A DNA stretch of 64,000 nt from Litorilituus sediminis (GTDB lineage: Bacteria > Pseudomonadota > Gammaproteobacteria > Enterobacterales > Alteromonadaceae), in contig NZ_CP034759.1 in assembly GCF_004295665.1 (NCBI RefSeq), forward strand, positions 1,426,001 through 1,490,000, in the 5' to 3' direction. Below are positions 31,446 through 40,672 of the stretch, piece by piece (the first letter of the stretch is position 1; every line of letters starts with the position of its first letter). Below the pieces are notes generated by a model, which was not told the origin of the DNA, searched no databases, and saw nothing but the letters and a program-made list of their open reading frames with translations. Position numbers and translations under genes: made by a program.

Positions 31446-33038
31446 CTATTCCAACAAGGTGCCAGGATTTAGCTGATTATCAGCATCAAAATGCTCAGTT
31501 AAGCTGGCAATAACCTTCATGCCCAACTCGCCTTTTTCAACATGTAAATATGGCGCATGATCTTTACCGACACCATGCTGATGACTAATGGTGCCACCAT
31601 TATGAACAATAGTGTCGCTAGCAATATGCTTAAGCTTCTGCCAGCACTCCATCGTTGCTTGATAACTGCTAGCATTACGAAATACATAGGTAGTGTACAA
31701 ACTGCAGCCTTGGCTATAGACGTGCGATAAATGAGTAAAGGCATGCACTTGTTCAGATTCAGCGGCAAGCCCTTGGCGGATATTGCTTTCTACCTTAGCC
31801 ATAAGTGAATCAACATTGCCCCAATCGGTCGCTGTTTCAAAGGTATCGACAACATAGCCCTGTTGCCATAAAGCATCACGTAAATACGGTGAACGAAAAC
31901 GATTGCTCTGCCATTTTTTACCTAAAAGCTGACCTGTGTTTACGCCGTTAAATTGCTTAATCAATCGGCTCAGCTGTTTTTTGCTTGCTGATATTTGCTC
32001 TTTAGAGCCAGTTAAACCAAAAGTAAGCATACACTTACCTGCATTGCAGCCGCGCCATGATAAGTAACGCTCTAACCAAGCAATGGCCTTTTCATGACCT
32101 GCTAATTTCAGCTGAGTTTGTGTTTCAACCGCATTGCTAACACGAAGCATAGAAAGCGCAATACGTTGTTGCACCGCTTCTTTACAAAATTGACTCGCTT
32201 GCTGCCAACTCGGAAAGAAAATCACCGAGAATTGCTCTTTTTCAGCCAGCTTACTTACCCTAACTTTCACTTCCGTTAAGATACCAAAGCGCCCTTCTGA
32301 GCCTAGCAGTAATTCGCGTAAATCAGGGCCCGCAGAAGAAGCTGGAAAAGTAGCAACATCTAATGAGCCAGCAAAGGTTTCCAAGTTACCGCCCGCAAAA
32401 AGTTGCTCAATACGACCATAACGCAGCGACTGTTGACCACTAGAGCGACTAGCAATCCAGCCGCCAATTGTTGAAAGCTCAAACGATTGTGGGAAATGCC
32501 CTAAGGTATATCCTCGGGCAAGTAATTGCGCTTCAACCATAGGACCAGGTGTGCCTGCACCGAAAGTAGCAATTTGGCTGTCCTCATCTAAATGCATTAG
32601 CTGATTCATTCGTGCCATATCAAGGGTAAGAATAGCGCGCTGCGAAGCATTAGGGTTTATATGACCAGCAACACTTGTGCCGCCACCATAAGGGATCAGC
32701 TCAACATTATGTGCTTTAGCATAGGTGAGAATATCTTTTACATCTTGACGATTTTCTGGATAACAAACACCATCAGGAAAGCAATCAATATCACCACTGC
32801 GCATGGCCAGATAATCAGGTAAAGACTGGCCTTTAGCATGGCGAACTCGCTCGGTCGCATCTGTTGTTATTAACTTATGTGCGGCTAATCTCGATTCAGG
32901 CACTTTAGATGCAACCTCTGCAAGTGTTGCATCTGGCAATAGCTGCCCTGCACCTACCGCATTATTTAAAAATTCGCCGGCAGATTCAGGCAACGCCATC
33001 GAGGTACTGTCATCACCCCAACCATTCCAACGCCTCAT
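31446..33038 (-). CDS. FAD-binding oxidase of the alkyldihydroxyacetonephosphate synthase (AGPS) type
   Basis: 530 residues with a VAO/PCMH FAD domain: IPYGGGTSVAGHI near 117-129, HFPQSFELSTIGGWIASRSS near 180-199, and RELLLGSEGRFGILTEV. The C-terminal cap carries HLSHVYSQG and the AGPS-like NGGTISHQHGVGKDH near 478-492, whose His cluster is characteristic of AGPS rather than of D-lactate dehydrogenases. AGPS exchanges an acyl chain for an alkyl chain on DHAP. It is first in an operon with G3P dehydrogenase-like and FGGY kinase genes and is divergent from an AraC regulator. RBS AGGGG precedes the ATG. Confidence 0.82.
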   Translation of the reverse strand: MRRWNGWGDDSTSMALPESAGEFLNNAVGAGQLLPDATLAEVASKVPESRLAAHKLITTDATERVRHAKGQSLPDYLAMRSGDIDCFPDGVCYPENRQDVKDILTYAKAHNVELIPYGGGTSVAGHINPNASQRAILTLDMARMNQLMHLDEDSQIATFGAGTPGPMVEAQLLARGYTLGHFPQSFELSTIGGWIASRSSGQQSLRYGRIEQLFAGGNLETFAGSLDVATFPASSAGPDLRELLLGSEGRFGILTEVKVRVSKLAEKEQFSVIFFPSWQQASQFCKEAVQQRIALSMLRVSNAVETQTQLKLAGHEKAIAWLERYLSWRGCNAGKCMLTFGLTGSKEQISASKKQLSRLIKQFNGVNTGQLLGKKWQSNRFRSPYLRDALWQQGYVVDTFETATDWGNVDSLMAKVESNIRQGLAAESEQVHAFTHLSHVYSQGCSLYTTYVFRNASSYQATMECWQKLKHIASDTIVHNGGTISHQHGVGKDHAPYLHVEKGELGMKVIASLTEHFDADNQLNPGTLLE

Positions 33039-33099
33039 TTAATACCCCTGCTATCAATTCATTACAGCTTATGATAAAACGAAGATAACAACGGCAAAA

Positions 33100-33136
33100 T
33101 GTCCTAAAAAGACAGTCAAGGTGACATTTTAAGACA
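33100..33136. promoter_or_regulatory. Candidate AraC-type operator (two half-sites 22 bp apart)
   Basis: TGTCCTAAAAAGACA at 33100-33114 and TGACATTTTAAGACA at 33122-33136 are related direct repeats (10 of 15 matches), each also a partial palindrome. Their starts are 22 bp apart, about two helical turns. They lie between the divergent AGPS-like and AraC genes. Confidence 0.5.
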
Positions 33137-33172
33137 AATTGCTCACGACTCATAAAAGCACGATTTAAAAAT

Positions 33173-34246
33173 ATGCCCACAAATGCATCATCAACAGCAA
33201 ATCAAGTGACGGGATTAGATGACAGTCTTGGTCAAGCTTCAGTACCAGCAGTCAAACAATACTTGCAATTAGCACAAGAGCAACAGCTGGATGTTGATGC
33301 CATATGTCAACAAGTTGGTTTAGAGCAAAACCTACTGTTAGATAACAGCAACCATATACCTGGGGTGCTTTTTCAGCAGCTTATAGCCGCACTCATTAGC
33401 CACTCTAGTGATGAGTTATTTGGCCTACATACCGCCAAGCATGTTCAACCAGGCTCATATAGTGTGCTGGGCTATATTTCCATGAATTGTGAAAACTTAG
33501 GACAAGCCATTGCAAAGATCCAACCCTTTGAAAAGTTGGTTGGCGATATGGGAGTAACCACCTTTGAGCCATTAGGTGATAAGGTCAAAATTCGCTGGCA
33601 TTGTCAGTTTACCGATGCTGAAGTTAAGCGCCATATGATAGATAATTGCTTGGCTTCTTGGCTCACCTTTGCCAGATACTTAGTCAGCCAAGAAAGTAAT
33701 CCGAGCGAGTTATTACTCAGCCGAAAAGCGCCTGAGCTAAGCCAACAACAAGAATACCAAAGCTTATTCAATTGCCCCATTCAGTTTGCCCAAGCAGAAA
33801 ACGCCATTATCTTTGATAAAGCTTTGTTAGCTTTACCACTTAATAAAGGTGATCAGCAGCTACTTTCAACGTTAGAAAGTCACGCACAAGCTATCATCTC
33901 TAACTTAAGTACAGAAGTTGATTTTGCCACACAATTATCGAAGGTTATCGCACAGTCTCTGCAAACAGGAAGATTCCACCAGCAAGATATTGCCAATTCA
34001 TTTGACATAAGCGTTAAGACATTACAACGTCGCTTAACAGCACAAGGTGTTAGTTATCAAAGTATTTTAGATAACACCCGACTTGACCTCGCCAAAGACT
34101 ACCTAAGTAACCAAGCGTTAAGCATGAACCAAATCAGTGCAGAATTAGGCTTTAAAGAGCCTAGCTCTTTTTACCGTTGGTTTAATAAGCTCACCCAACA
34201 AGCGCCGGGTGAGTTTAGAAAGTCACCGAAACAGCAAAGCGAATAA
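33173..34246 (+). CDS. AraC-family transcriptional regulator
   Basis: 357 residues: an N-terminal arabinose-binding-like regulatory domain (LGQASVPAVKQYLQLA through KIRWHCQF) and a C-terminal pair of helix-turn-helix motifs (DIANSFDISVKTLQRRLTAQ near 275-294 and MNQISAELGFKEPSSFYRWF near 322-341). It is divergent from the flavoprotein/kinase operon and probably activates it, as is usual in this family. The inducer may be a lipid-derived molecule, by inference only. Confidence 0.87.
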   Translation: MPTNASSTANQVTGLDDSLGQASVPAVKQYLQLAQEQQLDVDAICQQVGLEQNLLLDNSNHIPGVLFQQLIAALISHSSDELFGLHTAKHVQPGSYSVLGYISMNCENLGQAIAKIQPFEKLVGDMGVTTFEPLGDKVKIRWHCQFTDAEVKRHMIDNCLASWLTFARYLVSQESNPSELLLSRKAPELSQQQEYQSLFNCPIQFAQAENAIIFDKALLALPLNKGDQQLLSTLESHAQAIISNLSTEVDFATQLSKVIAQSLQTGRFHQQDIANSFDISVKTLQRRLTAQGVSYQSILDNTRLDLAKDYLSNQALSMNQISAELGFKEPSSFYRWFNKLTQQAPGEFRKSPKQQSE

Positions 34247-34273
34247 GCATAAAGCAGAGCTTAGCAATTAAGG

Positions 34274-34576
34274 CTAGCGTTTAAATTTCTCGACAGGGAA
34301 CAAAAGCCCGTCACTGATATTGACATTATCCCACACCTTGCCAAGTGTATAAGGATCGGAATTAATCCAAGCATCAACATCAGCTCTTGAGGGAAAGTCA
34401 ACATGGGCTGATGATCCTATCATTTTCCCCTGTTGATCTAATATTGCACCGCCACTTAAAAAATTTCCTGCTTTGGTCATTCTTTCTATGCCAGCTAAGT
34501 GCGCATCGCGATGTGCTAACCTACGGTTAATGGCGTCTTCATCGGTAAAGTCATAAGCGGTAATAATAAACTGCAT
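34274..34576 (-). CDS. YciI-like protein
   Basis: 100 residues with the YCII ferredoxin-like fold: MQFIITAYDFTDEDAINRRL, AHRDAHLAGIERM, GGAILDQQGKMIGSS and DPYTLGKVWDNVNI. The His-Asp pair typical of the family is in HRDAH. The biochemical role is unknown for most members. It is convergent with the AraC gene, 27 bases away. Confidence 0.82.
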   Translation of the reverse strand: MQFIITAYDFTDEDAINRRLAHRDAHLAGIERMTKAGNFLSGGAILDQQGKMIGSSAHVDFPSRADVDAWINSDPYTLGKVWDNVNISDGLLFPVEKFKR

Positions 34577-34702
34577 AAAAATCCTTTTTGAAATATTGAA
34601 TATTATATCCCAAACATTATACCTAGCTAATCAGGCAAAAGTTAACAACAATATATGAAGCTTTATTGATATTTTCAGCTGCATTATTAACGGCTCTAAT
34701 AA

Positions 34703-35659
34703 TCAATAGTTATTTGACGCAAGCGCATTTGAGGCAGCAACATTTGACGCAACAACATAGCTTTTTGGCTCTGTCGCAAGATGCTTTTGCATCCAGTCTA
34801 AAGACGTTAACCATGACTTAATCGACTGTTTACTGCGTTTAAAATTAAAGCCGTGCGCGCCTTGGTTAATAACCATTAACTGAGATTGATCATTACCACT
34901 AGATTGCAATAAGCTGACAAATCGTTTAGAAAACTCAATAGGCGCTATATCATCCTCATCACCATGAATCACCAAAACTGGTGGCCTAATCTCATCCGCA
35001 AAATTAACCGCAGAATAATTACTAACAAGTTCAAGGTGTGAGGCATGGCTATGGCTGTCTGACTCCTTTAAATAAGCTGATTTAACCTGCTTAACCACCA
35101 GAGATAATAGCAACTCATTCTCAGCCGATTTCGCCCAACCAACAAAGTCCGTCATAGGGTAATACACCACCACAGTCTTTATATCTGGATTAACTTTGGC
35201 AATATTTAAGCTGTGCGCGCCCCCTAATGAGAACCCTAACAAGCCAATGTTATTAGCATCAACCCAAGGGTTCTCGACAACCTGACTCATAATAAAATCT
35301 ATCTCATCACGCGCTCTTATGGGCATAGTAGAGACCTGCCACTTACCGGCGATTAATCGTTGATAATCTACAGCAACAGACATAAAGCCCTGCTCTGCAA
35401 GATCAATAAGCACACCACGCATATCTTCAACGTTTTGTAGCATACCAGGGTGAACAATAATGGTTGCTAAAGGCCCTTTAGCTATAGGTTTAGCCCATAA
35501 AAAATTAACTTTTAGCTCATCTTTTATTGCACTTTGCTGCCACACGGGCACTGTTTTATCCGCGCTATTATTATGCATTTGCACCACACTGCTACACCCG
35601 AAAAGACTTGCAAGCAATGCATATAAGCTTAATGTGCTAATTAATTTAATAATATTCAT
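34703..35659 (-). CDS. Lipoprotein alpha/beta hydrolase
   Basis: 318 residues from the ATG at 35659 (MNIIKLIS), with GGTGA upstream; in-frame GTGs further out are less likely. The signal peptide ends in SLFGC, a good lipobox, so it is likely membrane-anchored. Hydrolase triad: Ser in LLGFSLGGAHS, Asp in VIHGDEDDIAP and His in QGAHGFNF. It resembles dienelactone-hydrolase/prolyl-oligopeptidase-like esterases; the substrate is unknown. Tandem VASNVAASNALASN marks the C-terminus. Confidence 0.8.
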   Translation of the reverse strand: MNIIKLISTLSLYALLASLFGCSSVVQMHNNSADKTVPVWQQSAIKDELKVNFLWAKPIAKGPLATIIVHPGMLQNVEDMRGVLIDLAEQGFMSVAVDYQRLIAGKWQVSTMPIRARDEIDFIMSQVVENPWVDANNIGLLGFSLGGAHSLNIAKVNPDIKTVVVYYPMTDFVGWAKSAENELLLSLVVKQVKSAYLKESDSHSHASHLELVSNYSAVNFADEIRPPVLVIHGDEDDIAPIEFSKRFVSLLQSSGNDQSQLMVINQGAHGFNFKRSKQSIKSWLTSLDWMQKHLATEPKSYVVASNVAASNALASNNY

Positions 35660-35882
35660 AACAGTCACCAAACAACGAGTAATAACTTACCTATACGTCG
35701 GTAAAGTGACTTTGGTTCATATAAAGAACAAACGAAAGCTTGTAAATGTAGATATTTGACAGGAGTACGCGAATTTATAGCAGCTTAGATTATCTCTGAA
35801 CGGAGTAATGAAAACACTTTAAGATCATGATATGCGCCTTTCCATTTACCATATTGCCTTAGTCTAAGCAATGATTAGCAGC

Positions 35883-36521
35883 TTATTGGTAATCAGCAAG
35901 ACTCAAACCTTCTTTTTTACACACCTGAATAATAGATTCACGTTGTGCTAGTTTACGCAAATAGCGCGATAAATGAGTATAAGCTAAAGGTGGCTTTTTA
36001 AATTCATCAGCCCAAACAGCTAACATAAATAAGAAAAAGTCACAGGCGCTGATAGAGTCACCGACAAGGTAATCTTTACCTTCTAGCTCATTATCAAGTA
36101 AGGCAAGCATTTCAGTAATGCGTTTTTCTTGCACAGCAACCATGCCAGCAATATTTGTTTCGTCAGCACTATGCTTTTGCGGATAAAAATAAATCATCAA
36201 TTCCGCTTGAACGGTATTGGTTAAGTACATCATCCATTGGAAAAATAACGCTCTATTTGGGCTACCTATGGCGGGGATCAAATTGGCTTGCGGATTGCTT
36301 TCTGCTAGATGAATACAAATCGCAGGGCTTTCAAAAATAGCTTGGCCATTATCAATTAATGTTGGGATCCTACCTGCAGGATTTAGCGCCAAATAATCCT
36401 TCGATTTTTGCGCATTGTTTTTCCTGTCGACCTTAATTAGTTCAAACTCAACGTTTAACTCTTCAAGCATAAAGTGAGGTGCCATGCTGGCATTCAGTGG
36501 ATAATAGTACAGTTGGTACAA
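35883..36521 (-). CDS. Glutathione S-transferase
   Basis: 212 residues. An N-terminal thioredoxin-like domain has YYYPLNASMAPHFMLEEL (Ser/Tyr region), NPAGRIPTLIDNG with the cis-Pro, and the glutathione-binding Glu-Ser in AIFESPAICIHLA. The C-terminal all-alpha domain has the N-capping motif SISACDFFLF. It belongs to the cytosolic GST superfamily; class and substrate cannot be fixed. Confidence 0.88.
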   Translation of the reverse strand: MYQLYYYPLNASMAPHFMLEELNVEFELIKVDRKNNAQKSKDYLALNPAGRIPTLIDNGQAIFESPAICIHLAESNPQANLIPAIGSPNRALFFQWMMYLTNTVQAELMIYFYPQKHSADETNIAGMVAVQEKRITEMLALLDNELEGKDYLVGDSISACDFFLFMLAVWADEFKKPPLAYTHLSRYLRKLAQRESIIQVCKKEGLSLADYQ

Positions 36522-36622
36522 GGGGAGCTCCTATTTACGTTGATAAAAATAATTGTATAAACAATTTCTGATATATATTACAAAAGCGTAATGATAAATC
36601 TCATTTTCCTTAAATCTGAGGT

Positions 36623-37090
36623 TTAAAATTGATAACCAGCCTGCAACAGAGCACCAACGCCAACACCGTCTTTTTCATTTCCTGCAACTAGCGTTAAACC
36701 AAAGTTAAACCCAGCATTACCAATACCTCGAAGAAAATAATGGTATCCTAAGGCCGCGCCATATACAGCTTCATGATCAAAGTTATCATACTCATTCCCC
36801 ACAATCCCAAGATATAAACTTGCGCCATGCTTAGGGGTTTGAAAGTCAAAAATATCCGTTTTAACCCAGCCAACACCGATACCACATGTACTGCCATAAA
36901 TTGAAGAGTAGCTAACACAACCAGCAGACACATATTTCAGGTCGCTTTTAGATTGAATACCTGCATTAACACCAACACCACTATAAAAGGCGCCAGCGCC
37001 TAAACCAAAAGTAAAGCTATCATTTGCTGTTGTTTGTGCCGATAAAACTAAAGTGGCTGAAGTTAATAGTGTTTTCGTGATTATTTTCAA
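36623..37090 (-). CDS. Small predicted outer-membrane beta-barrel-like protein
   Basis: 155 residues with a clear signal peptide (cleavage near TTAN-DSF at 23). The mature part alternates Gly/aromatic and polar residues (GLGAGAFYSGVGVNAGI, GASLYLGIVGN, YGAALGYHYFL) and ends in Phe (QAGYQF), the usual C-terminal signal for outer-membrane insertion. Two Cys (SAGCVSY and STCGIG) may form a disulphide. No family was recognised. Monocistronic. Confidence 0.65.
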   Translation of the reverse strand: MKIITKTLLTSATLVLSAQTTANDSFTFGLGAGAFYSGVGVNAGIQSKSDLKYVSAGCVSYSSIYGSTCGIGVGWVKTDIFDFQTPKHGASLYLGIVGNEYDNFDHEAVYGAALGYHYFLRGIGNAGFNFGLTLVAGNEKDGVGVGALLQAGYQF

Positions 37091-37331
37091 AAGTGTTCCT
37101 TACTTTATTTAGATTGTTAAACGTTACTGTTTGCAAGTACGAAATGCACGCCTATTCCAGATTTCTAATTGCATACTTTTATAATGACGCCATTAATAGC
37201 AAATTAGCTAACATATTGCCATATATAACTTTTCACAAGACTAATTAAGTTATGTTAAAGACAAAAGTACGCAACAAGCGCACATTTTTATGTAGGTAAG
37301 AAAATAGATAGGAAACATAAAACACTAGAAA

Positions 37332-38651
37332 CTAAACAAAGCGCACTGATATACGCGTACCTTGCTTACTTTCTACCGATAACTGCCACTTTTGATGTTC
37401 GCACAGGCGCTTAACAATTGATAAGCCAAAGCCATAGCCAGTACTTTGGCTGCCCTTTATTGCAGGCTCAGTCACTTGCTTTGATATTCCCGCCTCAATG
37501 CCTGGGCCAGTATCCGCGATGGTTAGGGTGTTATTAGCAAAACTTACTTCCACCATGCCAGAGTCGGTGTATTGAAAGGCATTACTGAGCAAATTATCAA
37601 GCAGCACTTTTAACATGCCTTGTTGTACCACAATTTCAGTGTTGCAGTTATCATCCACCTGCACTTCTACTGATTTATCATCAAGCAAATAACTATGCTC
37701 AATAATTGACTGTTCAATAAGTGGCAGCAGTTTTACAGCGCTTTGCTCAGCTGCGGCATGCTCTTCACGCGCTAAGTGCAGTAAGGTTGTTACGGTTTGT
37801 TCCATTTGCAAACTGGCATCATTAATGCGATTAATAATTTCTGCCTCACTGCCTTGAGCATCATATTTTTCTCGGCTTTTTTCTCGGCTTTTTTCTCGGT
37901 AAAGCTCAACGGCATTTTTAACAATCGCAACTGGCGTTCTTAGCTCATGACTGACATCGCGCGTAAAACAGCGCTCACGCTCTATGGCTTGGCGAATTTT
38001 CGCCATGGAGGCTTCTAAGGTGTTTGCCAATACACCAATTTCATTGTTAGGGAATTGATGAGCAAAGCTGTCAGGAATATTTTCTGGTGCAACGCCATCA
38101 ACCAAATCTGCTAGAGCTTTGAGTGGTTTTGCGGTTTTTCGTCCCAACAACCAAGCAAGCATGCAAGCAACTAAGGTTAACGATACACCACTAACAACAA
38201 GTATGGTGATTATGCCTTCGCGAAGTGGCCGAACTAGCAGTTTTTCACTTACTTCTGCTAGCAAATAGGTTTGCTCGAAATTAGGGAAAGCATACAAATG
38301 ATAATGCCTGCCTTGCTGACCGTAAAACTCAACTCTTTCAGGCTCTTGCATTGATTTTTCACGCATATCATCAGGTAAGGTTTTTTTAGAGAAATGCAAA
38401 GTAAAATGCCTAGCTCTCATCTGTGGCCATTGCTTAGTTTGCTGATACTGTGCAATTAAATAATCGGCTTCTTTAACAATCTCACGCTCTATAAAGCTAT
38501 CTTCTAAGGTGAACAATAAAATAAAGGTCAGCAAACTAAAAATAACTGAAAGCACTAAGGTGAATAGGCAAAATTGCGCAACAATACGTCTGCTTAAACT
38601 GTGAAACTTTTTGTTTTTGCTATTACTTTTATTAGTGCTTTTATTTGTCAT
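37332..38651 (-). CDS. Sensor histidine kinase
   Basis: 439 residues from the ATG at 38651, which overlaps the response-regulator stop by 11 bases. TM1 is near 18-42, a short periplasmic domain of about 100 residues follows, then TM2 near 148-170 and HAMP. HisKA has RDVSHELRTPVAIVKNAVEL. HATPase has DNLLSNAFQYTD (N box), DTGPGI (G1) and GYGFGLSIVKRL (G2). All catalytic motifs are intact. A 12-base duplication near 37867-37903 repeats EKSR just after the H box, in the coiled DHp helix. It is cotranscribed with the OmpR-type regulator. The small sensor domain is typical of QseC/BasS-like kinases that sense envelope stress or ions. Confidence 0.92.
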   Translation of the reverse strand: MTNKSTNKSNSKNKKFHSLSRRIVAQFCLFTLVLSVIFSLLTFILLFTLEDSFIEREIVKEADYLIAQYQQTKQWPQMRARHFTLHFSKKTLPDDMREKSMQEPERVEFYGQQGRHYHLYAFPNFEQTYLLAEVSEKLLVRPLREGIITILVVSGVSLTLVACMLAWLLGRKTAKPLKALADLVDGVAPENIPDSFAHQFPNNEIGVLANTLEASMAKIRQAIERERCFTRDVSHELRTPVAIVKNAVELYREKSREKSREKYDAQGSEAEIINRINDASLQMEQTVTTLLHLAREEHAAAEQSAVKLLPLIEQSIIEHSYLLDDKSVEVQVDDNCNTEIVVQQGMLKVLLDNLLSNAFQYTDSGMVEVSFANNTLTIADTGPGIEAGISKQVTEPAIKGSQSTGYGFGLSIVKRLCEHQKWQLSVESKQGTRISVRFV

Positions 38652-39351
38652 TGTTAATATCCAAAACAAAGCCGACACCGTGCACAGTTTTTAAAAGCGG
38701 CTTATCAAAAGGTTTATCTAATACGTTGCGTAGTTGGTAGATATGAGAGCGCATGGCATCTGACTCCGTTGGCTCATCACCCCATAATTTTTGCGTTAAC
38801 TCTGAGCGACTCACTACTTGCGGGTAGGCTTCGGCAAGAATGGTTACGATTCGAACTCCCATGGCATGTAAATCAAGCACTTGTTCGTCACGCTTTACTT
38901 GTTTGCTTTTTCTATCAATCGAAAGTGGCCCTAAAACAAGGGTATTATTAGTTTGTAATAAGTGTCTTCTTGATAAAGCCAAACATCTCACTTCTAACTC
39001 TTGTAAAACAAAAGGTTTGGTTAAATAGTCATCGGCACCAACACCAAAGCCAGTGACCTTATCATCAATACTATCGCGCGCGGTTAACATTAAGATGGGA
39101 ATATGACGGCTCGATTTTTCCCTTAATTGCTGACAAATCTCTAAGCCATCCATGCCCGGTAAATTTAAATCAAGAATAACTAAGTCATAAGGCTGCTCTA
39201 ACGCCAATTCCAGTCCTTGCTTGCCGTTAGTCGCAAAGTCAAACACATGCCCTTTTGCTTCCATATATTGGGCAATGTTTTGCGCAATGCTTAGCTGATC
39301 TTCCACTAGCAGCACATTAAGTTTAGTTTGTTGACTTGCCGTATTAGTCAT
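38641..39351 (-). CDS. OmpR-family response regulator
   Basis: 236 residues from the ATG at 39351 (MTNTASQQ), with GGAAAG upstream. The REC domain has LLVEDQLS, phospho-Asp in LVILDLNLPGMDG, MLTAR and LTKPF. The C-terminal winged helix has RSELTQKLWGDEPTESDAM and the recognition helix MRSHIYQLRNVLD, ending TVHGVGFVLD. Regulators of this type bind direct repeats with 11-bp periodicity, and three such repeats lie at nearby promoters (40629, 43905, 43974). It lies between the DJ-1-like gene and the kinase gene on one strand. Confidence 0.93.
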   Translation of the reverse strand: MTNTASQQTKLNVLLVEDQLSIAQNIAQYMEAKGHVFDFATNGKQGLELALEQPYDLVILDLNLPGMDGLEICQQLREKSSRHIPILMLTARDSIDDKVTGFGVGADDYLTKPFVLQELEVRCLALSRRHLLQTNNTLVLGPLSIDRKSKQVKRDEQVLDLHAMGVRIVTILAEAYPQVVSRSELTQKLWGDEPTESDAMRSHIYQLRNVLDKPFDKPLLKTVHGVGFVLDINNDK

Positions 39352-39422
39352 ATTCTTTCCATTGTTAACAACTGTTGTAGCGCTTTCGCCTAAAGCCAAA
39401 GCGCTAACATTTTTTATTATTG

Positions 39423-40586
39423 TTATAGCGTTTTTAGCATATCTAACGCGGGTTTGTAATCAGGCTTTGCTTCAAGCACATGCTCTAACGTGGTTTTTGC
39501 CGCCTGATTTTTACCTAGCTTATGCTGAGTTTTAGCAATTTGCATATCAAACATAGGGTTATTTATGGCTTCTTGGGCAATTAACATTAAGGTTAATGCT
39601 TGCTCAAACTCTCTTGGCTGCTCAGCCACTTTTAAGAAATAGAAACCATACATGCCTACTAACGGAATATGATATTGATCTTGCTGAGTAGTCAGGGTTT
39701 GTTCAGCGGTTTTATCGCCTGCTAACAGTTGCGCAATAACGGCCATGGTTTTATCGTCTAGGTACTGCTCGGTAGCTACTGGCGTTAAGCCTAGCGATTT
39801 TACTAGCGCTACTGCTACACCCGTTGTTGACGATGGGTTTTGCCCTGTTACTAAGCGACCATCAACGGCAACATGACTTAACATAATATTGCTTGACTGA
39901 AATTTACCGCCACGCTCTTTTAGTTTATCTTCAAGCATAAACTCAAATTGCTTTAACCACTTTTTACCAAATAAAACTTCTTCTTTATTGGTAAAACCAT
40001 TAACCGCTTTACCTGCGATTAAGTAGCTGCCATCAGCAAGCTTTACATCAACTAAAGCCGCAGGACCATGACATACCGCCGCTACGCTGCCTTGTTGCTG
40101 ATAAATATCTGCAATAACCGCTTGTAAGGCTTTATCTTTAGGTAAATCAAACATAGCGCCCTTTCCGCCAACAATGAAAATACCATCATAAGAAGCAGCA
40201 TCAAGGCTTGCCGTAGGTAAGGTATTTTCAAGCTTTGCCATTATGGCTTTATCTGCCAGTACAGGCACATTAAACGGCTTAGTTTTATCATACTCATCCG
40301 CTTGCACCTTGCCACCTCGTGGGCTTGCTACATCAACAGTTATGCCATTAGCTTTAAAAACGCTATAGGCTTTGGCAAACTCATCAAACTCATAGCCAGG
40401 TCTTTCATTACCTTTGCCATAACTTGTGACCACCATAAGCACTTGTTTATCTGCTGAGCTTTGTTTATCTGCAGAGCCTTGTGTATCTGTTGAGCCCTCT
40501 TTTCCTACTGCGTGAACTTGTGTTGACATAACAATCACAGCGCACACTGAAACAAACTTAGTTACTCTCTTTATTAAACGAATCAT
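39423..40586 (-). CDS. Periplasmic DJ-1/PfpI-like protein with C-terminal helical extension
   Basis: 387 residues. A signal peptide (cleavage near VHA-VGK at 27) predicts a periplasmic location. Residues 48-260 are a DJ-1/PfpI/Hsp31-like domain: VVTSYGKGNERPGYEFDEFA, VASPRGGKVQ, GGKGAMFDLP, and nucleophile Cys in AVCHGPAALV. The C-terminal 110 residues look TPR-like (GKNQAAKTTLEHVLEAKPDY). A linker near 30-46 has a doubled SADKQ. RBS AGGAGGA is strong. Its promoter region holds the TTTCACA direct repeat. Glyoxalase/deglycase or chaperone activity is possible; neither is shown. Confidence 0.82.
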   Translation of the reverse strand: MIRLIKRVTKFVSVCAVIVMSTQVHAVGKEGSTDTQGSADKQSSADKQVLMVVTSYGKGNERPGYEFDEFAKAYSVFKANGITVDVASPRGGKVQADEYDKTKPFNVPVLADKAIMAKLENTLPTASLDAASYDGIFIVGGKGAMFDLPKDKALQAVIADIYQQQGSVAAVCHGPAALVDVKLADGSYLIAGKAVNGFTNKEEVLFGKKWLKQFEFMLEDKLKERGGKFQSSNIMLSHVAVDGRLVTGQNPSSTTGVAVALVKSLGLTPVATEQYLDDKTMAVIAQLLAGDKTAEQTLTTQQDQYHIPLVGMYGFYFLKVAEQPREFEQALTLMLIAQEAINNPMFDMQIAKTQHKLGKNQAAKTTLEHVLEAKPDYKPALDMLKTL

Positions 40587-40628
40587 ATGTTGTCCTCCTA
40601 ACTGGTGTTGCCATCATGACAAACACCG

Positions 40629-40650
40629 TGTGAAACAGATGTGAAATGTA
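40629..40650. promoter_or_regulatory. 11-bp-period direct repeat upstream of the DJ-1/TCS operon
   Basis: TGTGAAACAGA at 40629-40639 is followed at once by TGTGAAATGTA at 40640-40650. In the gene's sense it reads TTTCACA-N4-TTTCACA, 43 bases before the DJ-1-like start. The same pattern occurs at 43905-43926 and 43974-43990. Confidence 0.65.
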
Positions 40651-40672
40651 AAAATTATTTCTCGGCTTGCTA

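Noticed and set aside
35460..35759. 99-codon frame antisense to the lipoprotein hydrolase
   Set aside because: It is a shadow of the hydrolase gene and its promoter, with no RBS or protein-like composition.
40436..40500. Repeated SADKQ-coding DNA in the DJ-1-like gene as a functional repeat
   Set aside because: It is only a short linker duplication after the signal peptide, with no sign of a domain or regulatory role.
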